This document shows, piece after piece, positions 58,061 through 64,000 of a stretch of DNA of 64,000 nucleotides. Below the pieces are notes generated by a model, which was not told the origin of the DNA, searched no databases, and was given only the letters and a program-made list of their open reading frames with translations. Every line of letters starts with the position of its first letter. The stretch's first letter is position 1. The stretch covers positions 1-64,000 of the forward strand of contig JAHCBA010000006.1 in assembly GCA_019634625.1 (NCBI GenBank). The letters are read 5' to 3'. A program made the position numbers and the translations under genes. Source of the stretch: Verrucomicrobiia bacterium. Lineage in GTDB: Bacteria; Verrucomicrobiota; Verrucomicrobiia; Limisphaerales; CAIMTB01.

Positions 58061-58249
58061 CCCCGCCCGCTTCCGGATCTGAATGCTCCACCTGGCACCT
58101 CCACCACCGGAGGATGCGCCGCCCAGGATTCCGAAATCCCGGCGGCCACGCGGGATTTGACCCCGGCACCCGGCATCCGCACAGTCGCCGCCCGTCGGTG
58201 CCATGGCGCACCCGCTCCCCTTCGCCCTTTTTTATCGCGTCGCGTCCCC

Positions 58250-59512
58250 ATGTATTCCTCCCGCGTCAAGACCGGTGCATTCGTTCTCGAGGGGCTGAAC
58301 TCGATCTCGACCACCTACTATTTTTTTTATGTCTTCTTCTTCCTGAAGGAGCACTTCGGGTTCGGAAGCCGGGAGAACCTGACCTGGGCGATCGCGCACG
58401 GAGCGGTGTACGTGGTGGCGTCGTGGCAGGGCGGGCGGTTCGGACAACGCCGGGGCTACCTGAAGGCGATGCAGCTCGGGTTCGCCGGGATGTCCCTGTG
58501 CTTTTTCACCGGCTGGCTGGTGAACCTGGCAGAGCCCGGACGGACCCTGGAGATCGTCCTTCAGGCGGCGCTGATGCTGGGGGCCACGGTGGCCATCTGT
58601 TTCACCTGGCCCAATCTCGAGGCCATCGTGAGCGAGGGCGAACCGGGTCATCGCCTCCAACGCCTGATCGGGATCTACAACCTGGTGTGGTCCGGGGCGG
58701 GCGCGCTCGCCTATTTCACCGGCGGGGCGCTGATGGAACTTCTGGGGGGCCGCAACCAGATCTTCCTGGTGCCGGCGCTGATGATCGCGGCGCAGTGGGG
58801 TCTGGCGACCTGGCTGGCATCGCAACCAGGGGCGAAGGGAGGGCACGGTCCGGCCATCCACGGGTCGGTGGCCTCCCCCGAGGAACGTCGGCGCAGTGCG
58901 GTGCCGCCGAAGGCGTTCCTGCTGATGTCGTGGCTGGCCAACCCGTGCGCCTACATCGCCATCGCCACGGCCATTCCATTGATTCCCACCCTGGCCGGGA
59001 GTCTGGAACTGACACCGCGGACGGCCGGGTTCTTCTGCTCGATCTGGCTGTTCAGCCGCACGCTGACCTTTGTGGGGCTGTGGATGTGGAACGGGTGGCA
59101 CTACCGGTTCCGCTGGCTCTTTCTCGCCTTCGTGGGCTTGATCGGCGGCTTCCTCTTCATCTTTCTGGGGGCGGGCTGGACGGGACTGACCCGCGGCCAG
59201 GCGCTCCTCGTGGTGGGGATCGCCCAGACGGTGTTCGGCGTCGCGCTGGGTCTCATCTACTACTCGTCGCTCTTCTATTCGATGGATGTGGGGGACACCA
59301 AAGGCGACCACGGCGGCATCCATGAGGCGGCGATCGGCGCCGGGATCCTCGGGGGCCCGCTGGTGGGCGCCATGGCGCAGTGGCTTCGACCGGGAAGCCC
59401 CACGGCCGCCGCCTGGGCGGTGAGCGGCGTCCTCGGACTCGGCTTTCTCGCCATCCTCTGGATGCGATCCCGTGCCGCACGACCGGGTTCCGGTGGGTCC
59501 GCATCCCATTGA
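58250..59512 (+). CDS. MFS transporter
   Basis: 420 residues with about twelve predicted helices. The A-loop motif is GGRFGQRRGYLKAMQLG near residue 62. The sequence is typical of sugar or unknown-solute MFS members, not of the OPA group at 32116. The ATG was selected because MYSSRVKTGAFVLEGLNSISTTYYFFYVFFFLK starts the first helix; the upstream frame is low complexity. No linked metabolic gene. Confidence 0.85.
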   Translation: MYSSRVKTGAFVLEGLNSISTTYYFFYVFFFLKEHFGFGSRENLTWAIAHGAVYVVASWQGGRFGQRRGYLKAMQLGFAGMSLCFFTGWLVNLAEPGRTLEIVLQAALMLGATVAICFTWPNLEAIVSEGEPGHRLQRLIGIYNLVWSGAGALAYFTGGALMELLGGRNQIFLVPALMIAAQWGLATWLASQPGAKGGHGPAIHGSVASPEERRRSAVPPKAFLLMSWLANPCAYIAIATAIPLIPTLAGSLELTPRTAGFFCSIWLFSRTLTFVGLWMWNGWHYRFRWLFLAFVGLIGGFLFIFLGAGWTGLTRGQALLVVGIAQTVFGVALGLIYYSSLFYSMDVGDTKGDHGGIHEAAIGAGILGGPLVGAMAQWLRPGSPTAAAWAVSGVLGLGFLAILWMRSRAARPGSGGSASH

Positions 59513-59650
59513 GAACCGATTGAGACCGTGCATCTCGAAGCCCATCCCCGGACATGCCGGCCCGGGAGAAGCCGGATCCGCCGCAACGAGAAATGCCCGG
59601 CTGTTGATCAGTCCCACTGGATGTGAGACTCATGCCGGCCCGCGCCGCGT

Positions 59651-60523
59651 TCACCAGACGAAGCTTCTCCAGAGATCGCCGTGCGGTTGGTGATCCACGT
59701 TCCAGCGCCTCAGCTGGTCATCGGTGCCACGGAATGGGCGGTTGAGGTCCTCGGTCTCCAGGTGGCCGTCGCTGAACCACCGGTTGAATCGGCCGCGGTG
59801 ATTTCGAAAGGAGACCTGCTCCTTGTAGGGGACTGTGGAGATCAAAGCACCGTGGTTCATGACCTTGGGTCCAAAGGTTTCGCCGATGCTGGCGGCGCCG
59901 TCGGATCTCGGGTCCGGCGACCGGTTGAAGGCATCGCCGAAGCCTATCATGTCGCTCGGCGCAAGAACGGCCGACTCACGGGTCGGTTCGACCGTGATGA
60001 GCGGAGCCATCGGGAATCCGGCAACCGCGACGTTGGTCATGTAACCGCCAAGGCCAAGGCGGTGATACCACATCCCCACGCCCCACACGTTGTAGGCATA
60101 CTGCGCGAGATACACCCGCGCCGTCGGGTCCTGGGCCTGCACCCCTCGATAGAACGGGCACCGGAATACGCTGTTGCGCTGGCCGGGAGGATGGCCGCCG
60201 TAGGGTTCGGCGAGATCGAGAAGCCGGGACCACGGCAGCACCGGTTGATCTCCCGTCCCCAGGCTGGTCATTGGAGGATAGGCCTCGTGGGTGGTGACAT
60301 AGACCTGGGCGGCCAGTCCGATCTGGCGCAGGTTGTTCCGGCAGGTCATCAGGTTCGCCTGGAACTTGACCTTGGATATGACCGGCAGGAGCAGACTGAC
60401 CAGAATGGCGACAATGGCCATCACGACAAGCAACTCGACCAGTGTAAAGCCAGACCAAACGCCTGCACCGCGGGTCACATCTTTGAATCTGGCAAATGGG
60501 CCCTTTGCAGGAGGAGGCGTCAT
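59651..60523 (-). CDS. prepilin-like protein with N-terminal methylation motif and H-x9-D-G motif
   Basis: 290 residues. A type IV prepilin leader is seen at about residue 27 (GFTLVELLVVMAIVAIL), cleavable after Gly with Phe methylated. The globular part has CRNNLRQIG near residue 60 and the C-terminal FRNHRGRFNRWFSDGHLE (H-x9-D-G). Such proteins are abundant in Verrucomicrobia and Planctomycetes and are exported by a type II secretion or pilus-like system. A broken relative lies upstream at 60781-61350. Confidence 0.85.
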   Translation of the reverse strand: MTPPPAKGPFARFKDVTRGAGVWSGFTLVELLVVMAIVAILVSLLLPVISKVKFQANLMTCRNNLRQIGLAAQVYVTTHEAYPPMTSLGTGDQPVLPWSRLLDLAEPYGGHPPGQRNSVFRCPFYRGVQAQDPTARVYLAQYAYNVWGVGMWYHRLGLGGYMTNVAVAGFPMAPLITVEPTRESAVLAPSDMIGFGDAFNRSPDPRSDGAASIGETFGPKVMNHGALISTVPYKEQVSFRNHRGRFNRWFSDGHLETEDLNRPFRGTDDQLRRWNVDHQPHGDLWRSFVW

Positions 60524-60563
60524 GGCAATTGTCAAAGTCAACGATGTGACCCCAAATGCTTCC

Positions 60564-60723
60564 GGTGCATCCCGGAGTTGTGGGTGAGGAGGCAGCGAAT
60601 CGGAGGGACGAGCTCCGCGACTCCACAACCCAGCGCTCCACACCCTTGGGGCCTCGTGGAACCCGGCCCTCCGAAGCGCCGCTTCGCGGAGTTCGCACCT
60701 TCCCCACAAGTCCGGGATGCACG
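60564..60723 (+). repeat. dispersed intergenic palindromic element, copy F (best-preserved ends)
   Basis: GTGCATCCCGGAGTTGTGG begins at 60566, and its near-perfect complement CCACAAGTCCGGGATGCAC ends at 60722. The core is at 60601 and the opposing CCCTCCGA at 60667, with an additional small hairpin GAAGCG-CC-GCTTC near 60674. It separates the intact and broken prepilin genes. Confidence 0.88.
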
Positions 60724-60780
60724 GAAATTCTTCTTCGCGTCGGGTTCAGCGCCGCTTGAACGGGTCAAACGCCCGGATCC

Positions 60781-61350
60781 TCATGGCGGCAGGCCGGGCT
60801 TTCGGGTCCTGAGTTCGCGGTGGGGCTGATTGTCAGCCAGCCAGCGGCGCCGATTTCGATCCGAGTCGCTCTCGAAATCCTGTCGCTTGCGAAATTCCAC
60901 GTGGCCGTCGCCAAAGACCTGGTTGAGCCCGGTGCGATGCGCGTACATGGCGTCGCCAAACCGGCTGTTTCCCGAGTTCTGGAGATCGAACTGCCGGTCC
61001 CTCACCGGACGCGGGTAATCGATGACCCAACTGCTGTTGTCCGACGACGTCATGCGCCACGCCACGATTTCGGTGAAGGCGATCATGTCGGCGGGGGAGG
61101 CTACCGCGTTCTCCGCCTTCGGCTGCACGTGAAGCTGCGGAGAAGGGGATGCAGGGACGAACTCGCATCAAGTTCTGTGTCGGCGAGAACATACGGCGCT
61201 GGAAAGGTGCCGCGTTCCGCGTGCCACCAGAGCTGTGTCCACCAGGCTGGCAGGATGCCGGCAACTTTCGAACTGGAGTCGAAGATCGCTGCCTCTGTAT
61301 TGAACCTCGGTCCAGCTGTCAAACGAAAAGCCCATCCGAAAAGCCCATCC
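60781..61350 (-). pseudogene. broken prepilin-like gene
   Basis: The last ~115 codons in one frame read MYAHRTGLNQVFGDGHVEFRKR (H-x9-D-G) and RRRWLADNQPHRE, closely like the end of the intact gene next door (RRWNVDHQPHGD). Upstream, APYVLADTEL is in another frame and joins EFVPASPSPQ only by a frame change near 61170. No prepilin leader is found. So it is a frameshifted, 5'-truncated relative. The stretch 61350-61528 shows nothing I recognise. Confidence 0.6.
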
Positions 61351-61528
61351 ATGCATCCATGCTGGCGAGCGGGCGCATCTCAGTTCATGGGAGACGGGTG
61401 AGGAGACCCGGGATGGGCGAGTTCCGTTGTTGGCGAACCAAGGAGGCCGGGCATGGAGAAAGCGGGGCGGACTGCCTATCGGAGAGAGCGATGACGGCGA
61501 CACGCAAACGTGGCAGGGGCCATGCACC

Positions 61529-61732
61529 CTACCAGAGTCGTGGGTTGCTCTGTGCCAGGCGCCACCGTTCGTATTCCTCGCGGCTCCTGGCCTTGAAAAC
61601 AAAGCCGCGGGGACGCGGATAAGGATTCAGCAGTTCGGCCTGCGCCTGCAGAATCAGCGCACGGCGGAACGCCTCCTGCGGTGTCACTGGCGCAAGCTCC
61701 TCGCTGATCCGGCGTCGGCCCACAATCATCAC
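61529..61732 (-). CDS. 67-residue hypothetical protein
   Basis: 67 residues, strongly basic and aromatic at the end: LLNPYPRPRGFVFKARSREEYERWRLAQSNPRLW. Codon use is like a coding gene and the frame is in contrast to the degenerate sequence around. I have the impression that similar short proteins occur in Verrucomicrobia, but cannot check. No function suggested. Confidence 0.5.
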   Translation of the reverse strand: MMIVGRRRISEELAPVTPQEAFRRALILQAQAELLNPYPRPRGFVFKARSREEYERWRLAQSNPRLW

Positions 61733-61789
61733 CCGATGACTGTCGCAAATCGAAGGGGACGGTCAATCCGTGCGGAAGCAGGCCCTCCG

Positions 61790-61950
61790 CGCATCCCGAA
61801 GCTGTGGGGAGAGGTGCGACTTTCGCGAAGCGCCGTTTCGGAGGGCCGGGTTCCACGGGGCCGCAGCGGAGTGGTGCCATGGATTGAGGACTCGCAGAGC
61901 TCGTCCCTCCGATTTGCTGCCTCCTCACCGACAACTTGGGGATGCACCGG
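61790..61950 (-). repeat. dispersed intergenic palindromic element, copy G (inverted relative to the others)
   Basis: Read on the minus strand it begins GGTGCATCCCCAAGTTGTCG and ends CCACAGCTTCGGGATGC, with core and opposing arms as in copies A and C. It is the only copy in reverse orientation. It lies between the divergent 67-residue gene and the ROK kinase gene. Confidence 0.85.
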
Positions 61951-62103
61951 GAGGCCCTGATCCCTGGATGAGAGCGTGTCTGACCGGATGGAAATCCCCC
62001 GCCAACCCCCGGTTCGGCGGGCCCGCCCAGGATTCGGGGCGGGGGAGCAGTTCACCCCGGAAATGCTGTTGTTCGGCGGATTCCGAGGCAGCCTTGCGGG
62101 CGG

Positions 62104-62128
62104 TTGACGCATCGGCTTGAGTCGATGC
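62104..62128 (+). promoter_or_regulatory. possible promoter/operator of the ROK kinase gene
   Basis: TTGACG (62104-62109) abuts an inverted repeat GCATCG-8 bp-CGATGC (62109-62128), 28 bp before the ATG. No good -10 hexamer is seen. The rest of this 423-bp gap is repeat copy G and unassigned sequence. Confidence 0.3.
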
Positions 62129-62155
62129 CTGGACCCTGTGAACCCGTCCCAACCC

Positions 62156-63109
62156 ATGACCGTGCTGGCTGCGGATCTGGGCGGCACCCGCATCAAGCTG
62201 GGTGTCGTCCGGGACGGCGTGCTGCTCGCCCAGGGCAGTTGCCCGGCACGGGCCAGGAAGGGGTTGGCGCGCCAGTTGCCGGTTCTCCGATCGGCCTGGC
62301 TGGACCTTCTGACCCAGGCCGGGGTCGGGATCGGGGATTGCGCCGGGATGGCACTGGCCTTTCCCAGTGTTGTCGAGCGCGGCACCGGCAGGATCCTCGA
62401 TGCCTACGGCAAGTACCGCGATGCCCCGGGTCTCGATCTGGCGGGATGGGCGAAGGATGCCTTTGGGCTGCCGCTGGCGATCGAGAACGACGCCCGGATG
62501 GCGCTGCTCGGCGAGTGGCGTCACGGTGCCGGTCGCGGCTGCGACAACGTGGTGATGGTCACCCTGGGGACGGGCATTGGAACCGCCGCCGTGTTGGAAG
62601 GGCGCCTGATTCAAGGGTGCCATGGACAGGGGGGCATTCTTGGCGGGCACATGACGGTGCGGCATTACGGGGAGCGGTGCGTGTGCGGCAACCTGGGATG
62701 CGCCGAAGCCGAGGCTTCGACCGTCGCCTTGTCGGGTCTGGCCGCGCGTTTGCCGTCGTTTGACTTCAGTCCGCTGCGGAAGGCGGCGACCTTGAACTAT
62801 GCGATCGTGTTCAAGCTCGCCGCGGCCGGGGACCCGTGCGCTGTCGCCCTGCGCGACCACAGCCTTTGGGTCTGGGGTGCCATGGCAGTCAGTCTCATCC
62901 ATGCCTACGACCCCGAACGGCTGATCCTGGGAGGGGGCATCATGGCGTCCGCGGACGTTGTGCTACCGGCGGTGTCGGACTTCGTGCGGCGCCATGCCCA
63001 CACGCCCTGGGGTCAGGTCCAGGTGATGCAGGGGCAGCTTGGAGACCGGGCAGCCCTCCTGGCTGCGGAGCCACTCGTGCGGGAACGGATTCGTCAAGGC
63101 GTCCCGTGA
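62156..63109 (+). CDS. ROK-family sugar kinase (glucokinase-like)
   Basis: 317 residues. ATP-binding DLGGTRIKLG (7-16), catalytic Asp112 in IENDARM, GTGIGTAAV near residue 138, and the ROK zinc site with His165 and Cys175, Cys177 and Cys182 (CVCGNLGC). It phosphorylates a hexose with ATP. It overlaps the phosphomannose-isomerase-like gene by 4 bp (GTGA), pointing to mannose, fructose or glucose entry into glycolysis. ROK regulators have an N-terminal helix-turn-helix, absent here, so an enzyme is preferred. Confidence 0.88.
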   Translation: MTVLAADLGGTRIKLGVVRDGVLLAQGSCPARARKGLARQLPVLRSAWLDLLTQAGVGIGDCAGMALAFPSVVERGTGRILDAYGKYRDAPGLDLAGWAKDAFGLPLAIENDARMALLGEWRHGAGRGCDNVVMVTLGTGIGTAAVLEGRLIQGCHGQGGILGGHMTVRHYGERCVCGNLGCAEAEASTVALSGLAARLPSFDFSPLRKAATLNYAIVFKLAAAGDPCAVALRDHSLWVWGAMAVSLIHAYDPERLILGGGIMASADVVLPAVSDFVRRHAHTPWGQVQVMQGQLGDRAALLAAEPLVRERIRQGVP

Positions 63110-64000
63110 ACCCATTCGCGTATGACCTTCAACCAAGCCTGGCGGTGCCGGGCTCGGAAGGATCGTGCGTGACGGGCTGGGATGCCATTGCGGACCGGCT
63201 GGCCGTGGCGTTGGCCGGGAGGAGACGCGCTGCGGGAGGGCCGCGGGTGCTGGTGGTCGAAACCTACCCCGGGATCGAGGTCGAGGCCGTCGAGCGGGCG
63301 CTGGTCGGGCGGTTGCGTCCGGCGCGGGTGCTGCGGGCGGCGGAGGCAATGTGGCCTCCGGACCGGATCGATGCCCTGGTGGCGCCGTTCCTGGGCGGTG
63401 ACGATCCGGTGTTCGGGTTCATGAACGGCCTCCAACTGCCGGACTTCTTCGATCCGGAACGGCTCGCCCTCAGCCGGGACGCGATGCGCCGGGCTGGGAG
63501 CGGTATCATCCTTGCGATCGGGGTCGGGGCGTCGTGGCTCGCGGGCGGGGCGGGGGATCTGCTGGTGTACGCGGATCTGTCGCGGTGGGAGGCGCAGCGG
63601 CGGTTCCGTCGGGACGCCGCCAGCAATCTCGGGGTGGAGAACCGCACGGCGCCGGCCTCGCTCCAGTACAAGCGGGCCTTCTTCGTGGACTGGCGCGTCG
63701 CCGACCGTTGGAAGCGGCCGCTGCTGGCGGGCTGGGACTACGTCCTGGACACCCATGATCCCGCGGTGCCGAAGCTGGCGGACGGGGAGGCGGTCCGGGC
63801 GGGGCTGCGTTGGGCGGTGACACGACCGTTCCGGGTGGTGCCCTACTTCGATGCGGCGCCCTGGGGGGGGCAATGGATGCGGGAACGGTTCGGTCTCGAT
63901 CCGGCGGCGCCGAACTACGGCTGGGGTTTCGACGGGGTGCCGGAGGAGAACAGCCTGTACCTGGACCTTGGCGGAACGCGCATCGAGATCCCGGCACTGG
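63106..64000 (+). CDS. phosphomannose-isomerase-like protein, N-terminal part
   Basis: 298 codons, then the window ends. It starts at a GTG overlapping the ROK stop. The first ~210 residues are a nucleotide-kinase-like or unknown domain (RVLVVETYPGIEVEAVERAL near residue 47). Then VVPYFDAAPWGGQWMRERFGLD near residue 245 begins the type I mannose-6-phosphate isomerase domain, seen also as ENSLYLDLGG. Long two-domain proteins of this kind occur in Verrucomicrobia and Bacteroidetes. It likely converts fructose-6-phosphate and mannose-6-phosphate; the zinc site is beyond the edge. Confidence 0.7.
   Translation, partial: MNPFAYDLQPSLAVPGSEGSCVTGWDAIADRLAVALAGRRRAAGGPRVLVVETYPGIEVEAVERALVGRLRPARVLRAAEAMWPPDRIDALVAPFLGGDDPVFGFMNGLQLPDFFDPERLALSRDAMRRAGSGIILAIGVGASWLAGGAGDLLVYADLSRWEAQRRFRRDAASNLGVENRTAPASLQYKRAFFVDWRVADRWKRPLLAGWDYVLDTHDPAVPKLADGEAVRAGLRWAVTRPFRVVPYFDAAPWGGQWMRERFGLDPAAPNYGWGFDGVPEENSLYLDLGGTRIEIPAL

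Overview
The window is about 64 kb of very GC-rich bacterial chromosome, densely coded on both strands. It has no rRNA, tRNA, CRISPR array, integrase or complete insertion sequence that I can see. The gene content fits a free-living member of the Verrucomicrobiota, probably the Pedosphaera/Limisphaera side. The clues are prepilin-like proteins with a C-terminal H-x9-D-G motif, an mcsA-mcsB-clpC operon outside the Firmicutes, an ECF sigma factor of the Planctomycetes/Verrucomicrobia type, two TMEM14 proteins, and a high-copy intergenic palindromic repeat. The taxonomic placement is inference; no marker gene is present.

Layout. 1-7951 (minus): a near-complete myo-inositol catabolic operon, iolA-iolB-iolC-iolD-iolE-iolG, followed by a LacD-type aldolase cut by the window edge. 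8146-12776 (minus): an RND efflux pump with its membrane-fusion lipoprotein, preceded by an AT-rich control region with paired palindromes. 13187-16762 (plus): a serine hydrolase, a DUF819 membrane protein and a TMEM14 protein. 16857-25977: peptide deformylase (minus), then an esterase, a LolC/E-LolD transporter, a branched-chain aminotransferase, and the mcsA-mcsB-clpC protein quality control operon (plus). 26044-30816 (plus): LuxE-like and LuxC-like fatty-acid reductase subunits without a luciferase, then queD, a secreted peroxiredoxin and a GspC-like periplasmic protein. 30835-33682: an oxidoreductase, an OPA-type transporter and a second TMEM14 protein. 33971-37397: divergent oxyR and an exported katG around a symmetric 53-bp operator candidate, closed by a clear terminator. 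37510-43084 (minus): a two-component system and a large ankyrin protein.

43379-50957 (minus) is the most intriguing block. A COG1313-type radical SAM protein, an 81-residue protein, a Ycf46-like AAA ATPase, a Ycf35/DUF1257 protein and a DUF2997 protein are followed by two membrane proteins (one signal-peptidase-like), a TPR protein and a PilT ATPase, mostly with 4-bp overlaps. I know of no established function for this set outside photosynthetic organisms. 51033-54554 (minus) holds an ECF sigma factor with a small downstream gene and a PhnCDE-type ABC importer. 54751-57023 (minus) has DoxX-like and BipA/TypA. 57497-64000 has a second ECF sigma factor, an MFS transporter, an intact and a broken prepilin-like gene, a ROK sugar kinase and a partial phosphomannose-isomerase-like gene.

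Seven copies of one roughly 160-bp element with inverted ends lie only between genes. Two more palindromes resemble a second, REP-like family. Genes often start without an obvious Shine-Dalgarno sequence, and several have a TTGnnn/TAGGGT-like promoter only 10-12 bp upstream of the start codon, which suggests very short leaders.
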